64,000 nucleotides of DNA from Rhizobiaceae bacterium (GTDB taxonomy: Bacteria > Pseudomonadota > Alphaproteobacteria > Rhizobiales > Rhizobiaceae): NCBI GenBank assembly GCA_017643495.1, contig JAEPNK010000001.1:1531623-1595622 (forward strand). The letters are read 5' to 3'. This document shows, one piece after another, positions 23,929-32,597 of this stretch (position 1 is its first letter; every line of letters begins with the position of its first letter). The notes under the pieces are model-generated. The model made no database searches. It was given only the letters and a program-made list of their open reading frames with translations, and had not been told where the DNA came from. The position numbers and the translations under genes were made by a program.

Positions 23929-25995
23929 ATGGCGGACACCCAATCACCTGAAATTACTGAAGACATGGAGCGAACACGCGCTGGCTCATTAGCAAGAAGT
24001 GTTTGGGTCTTCACTGCTGCACTGACCCTTGTCTTTGCATTGATTCTTGGTGTTTCAAACTACCGCAACAATCAGCTTTCCATCGGCGGAGTATCTTCTG
24101 AGCGACAAGGGCTTGCGCAGGATTTGCTTGCTGGCGCCTCTGCTCCGTCGGCGTCCGCTCTTGAAGCGTATGTTGTTGTACTTCAGGCCGTGAAGTATCC
24201 GGATCAGGCAAGCGAGTATTTTGAAAAGTTCAAACAGCATAAACAGGCATATCTTGCGGGTGCCTCAAAATGGGAACAGGCAGATATCCCGGATGAGTTG
24301 CGTCAAAAGATTGTTTCTGATGCACAAAATGCACTGACCGGTTTCTGGGCTGTTGCTGAAGACAAGGTATTTGGTCCTCTCATTGAATCCGGGAACGAGG
24401 ATGTTTCGGCCGCCTTGCAGGAAGCAGATGTGACTTTTTCCGAATACAGGGAAACCATTGAGGGCTCTCGTTCCGATGCCGCTAATTATCTGTCAGCAAT
24501 TGAAAGCGGGATTGCTCAGAAAAAATCGACGCTTGATTTAGCTTACGCAAGCCTGCTTGTGATTGGCACTCTTTTACTGGCTGCCAGCATGTATTTGCTG
24601 ATTACCCGGGTTGTCCGCCCGTTGGGGGAGATCGCCAACTACACAATGGAAATGGCCAACGGGAAAGCTGATGATGAAATCCCGTACAAGGATCGTGATG
24701 ATGAGCTTGGTAACATTGCTACGGCCCTGACAATTCTATCAAGTGCGAGCGAAGAAAAGCTTAGGGCGGAGCAAGGCATTAGCGAAGAACGCGAACGCCT
24801 GTTGAAGCTGACTGAAGAAAAAGATCTTGAGCGTGCCAGGCTGGAACAGGAAACCGCACAGGCTGTTCAAGAGATCGCTTCCACATTGAAGAAAATGGCG
24901 AAGGGCGATCTGCTCTGCCGTATCGAAAATTCATTTCCGGGTGAACTCGACAGGCTGCGCCTTGATCTGAATGCGACCATAGACCAGTTTTCCGGCACTT
25001 TCAGAAAGATCATCAACACGAGTGAGAGTCTCAATACGGGCGTCCGGGAAATGGTAACGGCGTCGGATGACCTTTCTGTTAGAACAGAGAAGCAGGCTTC
25101 CGCTCTTGAGGAGACCGCCGCGACTGTGGGGCAGATAACGGAAACGGTCCACAAATCCTCGGAAGGCGCAGAGCACACCCGAAAATTGGTTGATGCAGCA
25201 AAAACCGATGCCCAGGTGAGTGGTGATGTCGTTGAAAAGGCACTTCTTGCCATGCGGGAAATTGAAGATTCCGCAAAAGAAATAAATCAGATCATATCTG
25301 TGATCGATGAAATTGCATTCCAGACAAATCTTCTCGCTCTTAACGCGGGTGTTGAGGCGGCAAGGGCCGGTGAAGCCGGGCAGGGGTTTGCAGTGGTAGC
25401 TTCTGAGGTGCGTGCCCTTGCGCAGCGCTCGGCAACCGCAGCCAAGGAAATCAAGGAACTTATTTCCAAGTCCAGCGAACAGGTGTCCGGTGGTTCCAAA
25501 CTGGTTGGAGAAACCGGCGAAACTTTGCATCGCATCGCAAACCAGGTGATTGAGATCAGTTCTGTTGTCGGTGAAATTGCTGACGGGGCGAAGGAACAAC
25601 ACCGTTCACTGAACGAGCTCAATTTGACCGTTTCCGAGATGGATACCAGTACGCAGCAGAATGCCGCCATGGCGGAGGAAGCAACAGCTGCCTGTCATTC
25701 GTTGAAAAACGAGGCAGATGAGCTTGCCAGCCTGATGGCTTCATTCAACGTGGGGGCGTCCCACCGGAGCGCGGCATTAGCCACCATGGCAAACAAGCCA
25801 GCAGAACAATTTGTGTCAGTTCCCAAGGCTGCCAATACGTCCTCCGCCCCCATGGCTTCGCCTGCAAAGGAATTGCTCTCCAAAGTAAAGGGCGCATTCG
25901 CAAAAAATGATGATTTGGAGGACGGCAACCAGTCCCAGTCAGCCAATTTCTCCGGCAATGCGGCAATCAAGGAAGATGACTGGGAGGAATTTTAA
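23929..25995 (+). CDS. Methyl-accepting chemotaxis protein heading the che operon
   Basis: Chemoreceptor of 688 residues: TM1 (residues about 24-42), periplasmic sensor of about 160 residues, TM2 (LLVIGTLLLAASMYLLITRV), HAMP, a second HAMP-like linker (EIASTLKKMAKGDLLCRIEN) and signalling domain ([20 protein letters not shown]). The C-terminus ends in DWEEF, matching the aromatic-x-x-aromatic tether that recruits CheR/CheB. The frame opens at ATG 23899, but that ATG is part of the conserved leader; ATG 23929 preceded by CCGAGG is preferred. In rhizobia the first gene of this operon is a receptor gene (icpA/mcpE position). The next gene, cheS, starts 2 bases after the stop. Confidence 0.93.
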   Translation: MADTQSPEITEDMERTRAGSLARSVWVFTAALTLVFALILGVSNYRNNQLSIGGVSSERQGLAQDLLAGASAPSASALEAYVVVLQAVKYPDQASEYFEKFKQHKQAYLAGASKWEQADIPDELRQKIVSDAQNALTGFWAVAEDKVFGPLIESGNEDVSAALQEADVTFSEYRETIEGSRSDAANYLSAIESGIAQKKSTLDLAYASLLVIGTLLLAASMYLLITRVVRPLGEIANYTMEMANGKADDEIPYKDRDDELGNIATALTILSSASEEKLRAEQGISEERERLLKLTEEKDLERARLEQETAQAVQEIASTLKKMAKGDLLCRIENSFPGELDRLRLDLNATIDQFSGTFRKIINTSESLNTGVREMVTASDDLSVRTEKQASALEETAATVGQITETVHKSSEGAEHTRKLVDAAKTDAQVSGDVVEKALLAMREIEDSAKEINQIISVIDEIAFQTNLLALNAGVEAARAGEAGQGFAVVASEVRALAQRSATAAKEIKELISKSSEQVSGGSKLVGETGETLHRIANQVIEISSVVGEIADGAKEQHRSLNELNLTVSEMDTSTQQNAAMAEEATAACHSLKNEADELASLMASFNVGASHRSAALATMANKPAEQFVSVPKAANTSSAPMASPAKELLSKVKGAFAKNDDLEDGNQSQSANFSGNAAIKEDDWEEF

Positions 25996-25997
25996 GG

Positions 25998-26279
25998 ATG
26001 GATGCAATGTCAAGTCTCAAGCTTCAGGAAACCGTAACAGGTGATTATGCGGAAACGCTAGCCAGCGAAATTCTGGCCAACAGGAGTAAGCCACTGGAAA
26101 TTGATGCAAGTGAGGTTAGGCGGATCGATACGCCCTGTCTGGAGGTTCTGATCGCAGCCCGCAAGCAGTGGGCTGATGAAGATTGCCAACTGGCCTACGG
26201 TTCCATGTCCGACCAGTTCAATAGCGCCCTTGAAATACTGGGGTTGCAAAAAACGATGATTGAAACAGGAGATAACTGA
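25998..26279 (+). CDS. cheS: STAS-domain chemotaxis protein CheS
   Basis: Small 93-residue STAS-like protein (KPLEIDASEVRRIDTPCLEV, LIAARKQWADEDCQLAYGSM). In Sinorhizobium CheS, encoded between the receptor and cheY1, binds CheA and speeds up dephosphorylation of CheY1, the phosphate sink. Position, size and fold agree. ATG 25998 is used here; ATG 26007 with AAGGA is an alternative start. Confidence 0.85.
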   Translation: MDAMSSLKLQETVTGDYAETLASEILANRSKPLEIDASEVRRIDTPCLEVLIAARKQWADEDCQLAYGSMSDQFNSALEILGLQKTMIETGDN

Positions 26280-26280
26280 A

Positions 26281-26646
26281 ATGTCTGCAACAGTATTGAC
26301 CGTTGATGACTCCAAGACAATGCGACAGATGCTGAGCATGTGCCTGTCTGGTGCCGGGTTCAACGTAGTCACGGCAGAAGACGGCGCAGATGGTATTGAA
26401 AAACTCAAGGAATCCGAGCCTGATGTTGTCATTACAGACATCAACATGCCGATCATGGATGGCTTTGAGTTTATCGAAACGGTCCGTGGCGGTGGCTTCA
26501 ATGCCAGACTGCCGATTCTCGTTCTTACTACTGAGAGCGATGCTGCAAAGAAAGCCAGAGCCAGGGACGCTGGTGCGACTGGCTGGATCGTAAAGCCGTT
26601 TGACCCTGAAAAACTTATCAGTGCCGTTAATCGGGTAGCTCCCTAA
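26281..26646 (+). CDS. cheY1: Chemotaxis response regulator CheY1
   Basis: Single receiver domain, 121 residues: acidic pocket DD (9-10), phosphoacceptor D53 (VVITDINMPIMDGF), T/S switch (LTTES) and K105 (WIVKPFD). In the rhizobial two-CheY system CheY1 acts mainly as a phosphate sink, and CheS next to it fits that. The frame extends a few codons upstream, but ATG 26281 one base after the cheS stop is the natural start. Confidence 0.92.
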   Translation: MSATVLTVDDSKTMRQMLSMCLSGAGFNVVTAEDGADGIEKLKESEPDVVITDINMPIMDGFEFIETVRGGGFNARLPILVLTTESDAAKKARARDAGATGWIVKPFDPEKLISAVNRVAP

Positions 26647-26660
26647 CAAGAGGTGATTTT

Positions 26661-28841
26661 GTGCAACTGGATTCAATCAGAGAAACCTATTTCGCAGAGT
26701 GCGTAGACCAACTCGCAGAACTCGAAACCGGTCTCTTTACGATATCGAGCGACGGGCCGGATATTGAAACGGTCAACTCTGTTTTCCGTGCGGTTCATTC
26801 CATCAAGGGCGGGGCGGGTGCCTTCGCCCTGGATAAACTCGTGTCATTTGCTCACGTGTTTGAAAATGCCCTTGATGTCATACGCAATGACCTGTCCCAG
26901 TCCAGTGAATCCCGAATAGACCTTCTCTTGCGCTCCGCCGATGTTCTTACTGACATCGTGCAGGCGGCAAAGGATGACAGCGAGCCGGTGGATTTTACCG
27001 AGATTGCTGCAGAACTCGAGAAGGAGTTTAATCTGGAAGCGGAGCCTGAAGAGGAAGAGGTGGCATTCGATGTCGTGCCGATTTCTCTTGATGATCTCGA
27101 GATTGAAGTTGAAGAAAACAAGAACCGGTTCGAAATAAGTTTTGCACCCAAGCAGGAACTTTACCTGAATGGCCATGACCCCCAGAAAATATTCCGGGAA
27201 CTCATGGATCTCGGTGAGTGCACAATAACACCGGATGACAGTCGGGTGGCTGGTCTCGAAAGGCATGATCTTGCCAATGATCATCTTTCATGGACGATCA
27301 CTCTCGAGACAACTTCACTTGAAAACGAGGTTCAGGCGGTTTTTGAGTGGGTGCTCGACGCCTGTGAGCTTGATATCAAGGAAATTGAAACCGGCAGCGC
27401 TGCGGATGCGGACTTCAGCATCGACGATTTTCTTGATGATGTTTCGGATCTTCCTGAAGTGGAGGAGGACGACCCCGGGCTTGCCCCTGCACCGGAGCTT
27501 GACGAGGGCGTGTCGGCAATTGAAGCAATCTCAGAAGTTGCGGGCATTGATGACCTGTCATCCGGGGAAGCCCTTGCGGGAAAGCCTGAAGCGGCTCCTT
27601 CCCCCAAGGCCGCCGAAACAAAGGAAAAGCCCAAAACATCGAAATCCATTCGCGTTGATTCCGAAAAAGTGGATCGTCTTATCAACCTGATGGGTGAGAT
27701 GGTGATCAGCCAGTCAATGCTTACCCTGCAGGTAAACGAGGCAGGATTTGCTTCAGCCAGCCCTACAGGACTGGCGTTGAACGAACTGCAGACACTGACG
27801 CGTGAAATCCAGTCAAGCGTTATGTCCATTCGCGCGCAACCGATCAAGCCGGTATTCATGCGCATGTCACGTGTTGTACGGGAAGTGTGCAGTGCAACGG
27901 GCAAGAAGGCGCATCTGGTGCTTGAGGGCGAGCATACAGAAGTTGATACGACGGTTATCGAAGGTCTTTCTGACCCGTTGACCCACATGATCAGGAACTC
28001 TGTTGATCACGGAATTGAAAGCATTGAAGACCGTGTCGCCGCAGGCAAGCCGGAAGCTGGCGAGATCAAGCTGGTGGCCTCGCACAGCTCCGGCAAAATT
28101 GTTATTGAAATCCATGATGATGGTGGCGGAATAAATCGCGACAAGGTCCTGAGCCTTGCAATTGACAAAGGCATTGTATCGCCCGAAGCAAAACTCAGCG
28201 ATGAAGAAATTGACAACCTGATTTTCGCGCCAGGCTTCTCGACTGCTGACGAAATCACAGATGTGTCTGGCCGTGGCGTGGGTATGGATGTGGTGCGACA
28301 GTCAATCCAGGGTCTTGGCGGCCGGGTCAATATTTCATCCATCCCCGGCAAGGGATCGGTATTCACGATGAGTCTTCCGTTGACCCTCGCCATACTTGAC
28401 GGAATGTTGGTCAAGACCGCTGATCAGATGTTCGTCATTCCGGTGAGCTCGATGATTGAAACAATCCGCCTGAAGAGCGCCGATGTGTTTCAGATAGGCG
28501 ATCAGCACATGGTGTTCAAACTCAGGAACCAGCTCATCCCGATTGTGGATGTCGGTCCTGAACTGGGCTTCGCAGACAAGCGTACACAGTATGATGAAGG
28601 TACTGTTCTTGTTGTGGAATCCGGCAACAATTCCATGAGCGCATTCCTGGTTGACTCCATCGTTGGCCAACAACAGGTCGTCATCAAGAGCATGGAAAGC
28701 AACTATGCCCGCATACCAAGCATTGCGGCTGCCACCATTCTCGGCAATGGGCGTATCGCTCTCATACTGGATGTCGAAGAAATTGTTTCAAGGAAGGTAA
28801 GAGAGGTGCCACCTCAGCCGGTCCTGGATGAAATTGCATGA
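26661..28841 (+). CDS. cheA: Chemotaxis sensor kinase CheA
   Basis: Histidine kinase of 726 residues. P1 phosphotransfer domain with H46 (FRAVHSIKGGAGAF), an acidic linker with a P2-like CheY-binding region (about 150-260), P3 dimerisation, P4 kinase (HMIRNSVDHGIE N-box, DDGGGINRDKV and GRGVGMDVVRQSIQGLGG nucleotide boxes) and C-terminal P5/CheW-like domain. GTG start at 26661 follows AAGAGGTG. The gene order cheY1-cheA-cheW is the rhizobial one. Confidence 0.96.
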   Translation: MQLDSIRETYFAECVDQLAELETGLFTISSDGPDIETVNSVFRAVHSIKGGAGAFALDKLVSFAHVFENALDVIRNDLSQSSESRIDLLLRSADVLTDIVQAAKDDSEPVDFTEIAAELEKEFNLEAEPEEEEVAFDVVPISLDDLEIEVEENKNRFEISFAPKQELYLNGHDPQKIFRELMDLGECTITPDDSRVAGLERHDLANDHLSWTITLETTSLENEVQAVFEWVLDACELDIKEIETGSAADADFSIDDFLDDVSDLPEVEEDDPGLAPAPELDEGVSAIEAISEVAGIDDLSSGEALAGKPEAAPSPKAAETKEKPKTSKSIRVDSEKVDRLINLMGEMVISQSMLTLQVNEAGFASASPTGLALNELQTLTREIQSSVMSIRAQPIKPVFMRMSRVVREVCSATGKKAHLVLEGEHTEVDTTVIEGLSDPLTHMIRNSVDHGIESIEDRVAAGKPEAGEIKLVASHSSGKIVIEIHDDGGGINRDKVLSLAIDKGIVSPEAKLSDEEIDNLIFAPGFSTADEITDVSGRGVGMDVVRQSIQGLGGRVNISSIPGKGSVFTMSLPLTLAILDGMLVKTADQMFVIPVSSMIETIRLKSADVFQIGDQHMVFKLRNQLIPIVDVGPELGFADKRTQYDEGTVLVVESGNNSMSAFLVDSIVGQQQVVIKSMESNYARIPSIAAATILGNGRIALILDVEEIVSRKVREVPPQPVLDEIA

Positions 28842-28851
28842 GGAAGAAAAA

Positions 28852-29307
28852 ATGTCAGAAAACAACGTAGAAAAAGAAGAGTTCATTGTTTTCCGCGTCG
28901 GACAGCAGGAATTCTGCGTGGAAATCACGATGACTCGGGAAATCCGGGGTTGGACGCAGTCGACAACCTTGCCGCATTCGCCCTCCTTTCTGATGGGGGT
29001 GATCAATCTTCGCGGAACGATCTTGCCAATCGTAAACCTCGCCAAGCGTTTGGGGCTTCCGTATGAGGAGCCGACGGAAAGGCACGTCATCATTGTTGTT
29101 CAGGTCGAGGACAAGACGTTCGGTATGCTAGTGGACTCCGTATCAGACATTCTTGATGTCGGAACGGAAAACCTGCGTTCTGTCCCTGAGCTTGATACGA
29201 AAATTGCAGAAGATTTCTTCAACCGTGTTATCGTTCTGGAGGACCGTATTATCTGCGAGATCATTCCTGACAAGCTTATGCCTGACATGGAGTCTCTCGC
29301 TGCATGA
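28852..29307 (+). CDS. cheW: Chemotaxis coupling protein CheW
   Basis: Scaffold linking CheA to receptors; 151 residues from ATG 28852, preceded by GAGGAAG. CheW fold motifs: FIVFRVGQQEFCVEITMTRE, SPSFLMGVINLRGTILPIVN and the C-terminal VDSVSDILDV. The frame extends into the end of cheA, but that extension has no ribosome site. Overlaps cheR by ATGA. Confidence 0.95.
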   Translation: MSENNVEKEEFIVFRVGQQEFCVEITMTREIRGWTQSTTLPHSPSFLMGVINLRGTILPIVNLAKRLGLPYEEPTERHVIIVVQVEDKTFGMLVDSVSDILDVGTENLRSVPELDTKIAEDFFNRVIVLEDRIICEIIPDKLMPDMESLAA

Positions 29308-30185
29308 ACCAGTTTGCGACAATGCCGGCGGCTGACGCCGGCGCCGCATTATATTCCAGCGAACTGAGTGCAGCAGATTTCCGCGAGATTTCTGAACTGG
29401 TTCGCAGCATGGTGGGTATTCAGCTTACTGAAGCCAAACAGGGACTTGTTAAGTCACGCCTGCAAAAGCGCTTGCGCCGGCTCGGGATGACCCAATTTTC
29501 ACAATATGTTGCTTTTATCAAGACAGCAGAAGGTGCTGGCGAAGTTGAAGAGCTGATCTCGGCAATCTCCACAAATGTGACTGCCTTTAATCGTGAACCA
29601 CATCATTTCGAACATTTTCGTGAAAATGTGATTCCTCTTCTGGCAAAGAAAATCCATAGCCGTGAGCCCGTTCGCATCTGGTCGGCGGGATGTTCAAATG
29701 GCAGCGAACCCTACACCATTGCGTGTGCCGTACTGGATGCAATCCCGAATGCCGGGGACCATGATTTTCACATTCTGGCAACAGACATTGACAAGTATTC
29801 GCTCGCGACCGGCAAACAGGGAATCTACACAGAAGAAATGGTTTCCAAGATGCCTTCCGAGAAGGCAAAGAGCTGGTTTCAGAAAACAGACCAGGGATAT
29901 GAGGTGCACCCCAAGGCGAGAAAACTGGTAAGCTTCAAGACACTGAACCTGATGACTTCATGGCCTATCAAACGCAAATATGATGCTATCTTCTGCCGCA
30001 ACGTCATGATTTATTTTTGCGCTGAGGATCAGGCCCGTATCATTTCGCAATTTGCAAACCATCTTTATCCCGGTGCTTTCTTGTACATCGGTCATTCAGA
30101 GCGGGTTCTCGGACCTGCCGCCGAAAAGTTTGTTTCTGCTGGTGCCACAACATACCAATATGATCCCAAAAAGGTGTCAACATGA
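29304..30185 (+). CDS. cheR: Chemoreceptor methyltransferase CheR
   Basis: SAM-dependent glutamate methyltransferase, 293 residues. N-terminal helical domain (LVKSRLQKRLRRLGMTQFSQ), then TNVTAFNREPHHFEHF, the SAM pocket WSAGCSNGSEPYTIAC and ILATDIDKYSLA, and IFCRNVMIYF. Translationally coupled to cheW and cheB by ATGA overlaps. It can act on both receptors in this window; the DWEEF tail of the operon receptor is a candidate docking site. Confidence 0.96.
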   Translation: MNQFATMPAADAGAALYSSELSAADFREISELVRSMVGIQLTEAKQGLVKSRLQKRLRRLGMTQFSQYVAFIKTAEGAGEVEELISAISTNVTAFNREPHHFEHFRENVIPLLAKKIHSREPVRIWSAGCSNGSEPYTIACAVLDAIPNAGDHDFHILATDIDKYSLATGKQGIYTEEMVSKMPSEKAKSWFQKTDQGYEVHPKARKLVSFKTLNLMTSWPIKRKYDAIFCRNVMIYFCAEDQARIISQFANHLYPGAFLYIGHSERVLGPAAEKFVSAGATTYQYDPKKVST

Positions 30186-31213
30186 CTGTTAGGGTACTCG
30201 TAGTCGATGATTCCGCGTCCATGCAGCGCTTGCTTGCAGCAGTTCTGGAGACCGATCCGGAAATCAAGGTGGTTGGAACAGCTGCAGATCCGATGGAAGC
30301 GCGTACTGCCATCAAGGCTCTCAATCCGGATGTTGTAACGCTTGATGTGGAAATGCCCGGCATGAACGGTATCCAGTTTCTGGAAAAAATCATGGCCTTG
30401 CGGCCAATGCCGGTTGTCATGATTTCCAGCCATACCCAGCGTGGTACAGAAGTTTCCATGGAGGCGCTGTCAATTGGGGCATTCTGTTGTCTGCCCAAGC
30501 CCCGCCTTGATGATGAGCAGGCGCTTCGTGAAATTTGTGTGATGGTGAAGCAGGCGGCCCACTCTGCAGATTCAATCAAGCGCAAGGCAAAGGCGTCTGC
30601 AAAACCTGCACCGGCAAATTCTGACAATGTCGCAGTCAATAATTCAATAGCGACGGATTTGATTGTGATCGGTTCTTCAACCGGTGGCGTCGAGGCTTTG
30701 ACGTCATTGTTCAGAATGTTTCCGGCTGACTGCCCGCCAACGGTGGTGACCCAGCACATGCCTGCTGCATTTACAGCCAGCCTGGCAGGTCGGCTTAACA
30801 AGATTTGTGCGCCAAGTGTTTCGGAAGCAAGAAATAATGAACCACTTGAGCGTGGTCACATTTACATTGCACCGGGCGGAATAGGACACACTACGGTCGC
30901 AGGCAATGTCCACTGGAGAATGCGAATAGAGGAAGGTTCGCAAATCAGTGGTCATATGCCGTCTGTCGATCGGTTGTTTGAGACAGCAGCTTCGACGAAA
31001 AGAGGCCGGACTGTCCATGCGGCACTGCTCACTGGAATGGGTGCAGATGGTGCCAAGGGAATGTTGAAATTGAAAGAGGCGGGAGCAAAGACCATCGCAC
31101 AGGATGAAGATACCTGCCTCGTCTACGGAATGCCCGCTGCCGCCGTTCGCCTGGGCGCAGCGCAGCATGTACTGCCATTGGGAAAAATTGCCAGTGCATT
31201 GTTCAGTGACTGA
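30182..31213 (+). CDS. cheB: Chemotaxis methylesterase/response regulator CheB
   Basis: Removes receptor methyl groups for adaptation. Receiver domain at residues 1-120 with D55 (VVTLDVEMPGMNG), then the esterase domain from about 160 with the catalytic serine in IGSSTGGVEAL, histidine in TQHMPAAFT and aspartate in LTGMGADGAKGM. 343 residues. Overlaps cheR. Confidence 0.96.
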   Translation: MTVRVLVVDDSASMQRLLAAVLETDPEIKVVGTAADPMEARTAIKALNPDVVTLDVEMPGMNGIQFLEKIMALRPMPVVMISSHTQRGTEVSMEALSIGAFCCLPKPRLDDEQALREICVMVKQAAHSADSIKRKAKASAKPAPANSDNVAVNNSIATDLIVIGSSTGGVEALTSLFRMFPADCPPTVVTQHMPAAFTASLAGRLNKICAPSVSEARNNEPLERGHIYIAPGGIGHTTVAGNVHWRMRIEEGSQISGHMPSVDRLFETAASTKRGRTVHAALLTGMGADGAKGMLKLKEAGAKTIAQDEDTCLVYGMPAAAVRLGAAQHVLPLGKIASALFSD

Positions 31214-31234
31214 CTTGTAGAGGAACAAAAAGAA

Positions 31235-31624
31235 ATGGCTTTGAAAGACAAACTGCATGTGATGGTCGTTGATGATCACATTTCAAGCCGGATGGTCACC
31301 GTTGAGGGGCTTCAAAGCCTCGGAATTAGTCAAATTCAGGTGGCGAAAGACGGGCGAGAAGCATTTACGAAACTGGTTGAAAGACCGGTTCACCTGATAA
31401 TATCCGATCTTTACATGCCGGAAATTGATGGTTTCAAACTGATCCAGGCTGTTAGAAAACACCCGAAGATTGGCAAAACAGCCGTCATTATTCTTACCGG
31501 TAAAAAAGACCAGAACGTTGTCGCCACCGCCAGTCGGTTGGGGGTCAACAACGTTCTTTCAAAACCGTTCACGCCCAGCGGTCTCAAAATGGCAATTGAA
31601 TCAATCGTGGGGGCCCTTAATTGA
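31235..31624 (+). CDS. cheY2: Chemotaxis response regulator CheY2
   Basis: Receiver domain protein, 129 residues: DD at 13-14, phosphoacceptor D58 (LIISDLYMPEIDGF), T88 (ILTGKKD) and K110 (NVLSKPF). In Sinorhizobium CheY2 is the form that acts on the motor. An AGAGGAAC ribosome site precedes the ATG. It ends in a TTGA overlap with cheD. Confidence 0.93.
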   Translation: MALKDKLHVMVVDDHISSRMVTVEGLQSLGISQIQVAKDGREAFTKLVERPVHLIISDLYMPEIDGFKLIQAVRKHPKIGKTAVIILTGKKDQNVVATASRLGVNNVLSKPFTPSGLKMAIESIVGALN

Positions 31625-32166
31625 GTTTTGATGTACCTAACAGATACACCGTTCACCAATGCACACATCTTGTTTCCGATGATGATTCCACGGTCCTGAC
31701 ATCAATACTCGGGTCGTGCGTTGCGGCGTGCATTTTTGATCCGGTTGCAAAGGTGGGCGGCATGAATCACATTTTGCTGCCGGGCAAGGCAGATGATGAC
31801 ATTGATGCGCGTGCCGGAATGTATGGCGCAAACCTTATGGAATTGCTGTTGAACGACCTCTTCAAGATGGGTGCAACTAAGCGCAGTCTTGAAGTGAAAT
31901 TGTTCGGTGGCTCCAGGATGGGTATGTCTGCACTGGAAACCGGTAAAAGAAATATCGAATTTATTCAAGAATTCATAAGGAATGAGGGGTTAAAAGTGGT
32001 CTCGGAGAGCCTTGGCGGTTCTCAGGGGCGGCGAGTGGAATTCCATCCTGCTACTGGCAGATCGCGGCAAAGGCTTCTGGATGAAGTAAGCTTTGGTGCC
32101 TCGGAAGTGCAACCGCCAAAACCGGTGGTACCGGCTCCGGAAGCAGGGTCTATGGAGTTGTTTTGA
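31621..32166 (+). CDS. cheD: Receptor glutamine deamidase CheD
   Basis: Deamidates receptor glutamines. Catalytic Cys33 (ILGSCVAACIFD) and His50 (GGMNHILLPG) are present, with the conserved KLFGGSRMG. 181 residues. TTG start at 31621 overlaps the cheY2 stop; no ATG is available before the conserved region. Confidence 0.93.
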   Translation: MSFDVPNRYTVHQCTHLVSDDDSTVLTSILGSCVAACIFDPVAKVGGMNHILLPGKADDDIDARAGMYGANLMELLLNDLFKMGATKRSLEVKLFGGSRMGMSALETGKRNIEFIQEFIRNEGLKVVSESLGGSQGRRVEFHPATGRSRQRLLDEVSFGASEVQPPKPVVPAPEAGSMELF

Positions 32167-32468
32167 TGTCTTCCAGTAATGCACTCAAGAAAGAAAGTGC
32201 CAGTCCAGTATCGGTAATGGAGATTCTTTCGTCTGAAATATCTTCAATTGCCAGGGAGATCGAGGATTTGCCCGAAGGAGCCTTGGGTCAGATGACGCAT
32301 GAGCAAATGGTCTGGATGCAGCAGATTGATTTCTGTAGCCAGCGTTTGTCGGAAGTCTCCAAGTTGATCCGCCATCTTTCTGCACTTGAGGCAGGATCAG
32401 CAGAAAATTTGAGCGATCTCATGCGGGCTTCTGCAAATCTCGAGCATGTGAGAAATCTCTTCGATTGA
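32166..32468 (+). CDS. cheT: Chemotaxis accessory protein CheT (by position)
   Basis: A 100-residue helical protein starting at ATG 32166, overlapping the cheD stop by one base. It has no catalytic motif; helices include MEILSSEISSIAREIEDLPE and MVWMQQIDFCSQRLSEVSKL. In Sinorhizobium the last gene of the che operon, just before fliF, is cheT, whose small product is reported to work with CheR. Name given on synteny and size; sequence identity is not something I can verify. Confidence 0.72.
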   Translation: MSSSNALKKESASPVSVMEILSSEISSIAREIEDLPEGALGQMTHEQMVWMQQIDFCSQRLSEVSKLIRHLSALEAGSAENLSDLMRASANLEHVRNLFD

Positions 32469-32544
32469 TTGGCACAATCAGTGCCATTAAGCGATCCATA
32501 CGAATATTTGCCATCTCAGGTAACGTTGCCATGGGTTAACAACC

Positions 32545-32555
32545 TTCAGGCAAGG
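32545..32555 (+). promoter_or_regulatory. Variant of the flagellar promoter element upstream of fliF
   Basis: TTCAGGCAAGG differs by one base from the TTCACGCAAGG core seen upstream of motA and flgE; it ends 42 bp before the fliF ATG. The same 11-mer also occurs at about 23726 between flagellin 3 and the chemotaxis operon. Confidence 0.4.
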
Positions 32556-32597
32556 TAGCTCTTTTAGTTTTCAGGTCACATACAAAATGGGTGACCT

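Noticed and set aside
24931-25602. 223-codon minus-strand frame inside the second chemoreceptor gene
   Set aside because: Antisense shadow of a clearly coding HAMP/signalling region.
27332-27988. 218-codon minus-strand frame within cheA
   Set aside because: Mirror of the cheA linker and P3 domain; cheA is unquestionable and the frame has no features of its own.
26661-28841. A second LuxR-type gene (VisN/VisR partner) near cheA or fliF
   Set aside because: All frames around fliF are explained by che, fli and mot genes; no second LuxR helix-turn-helix is present in the window.
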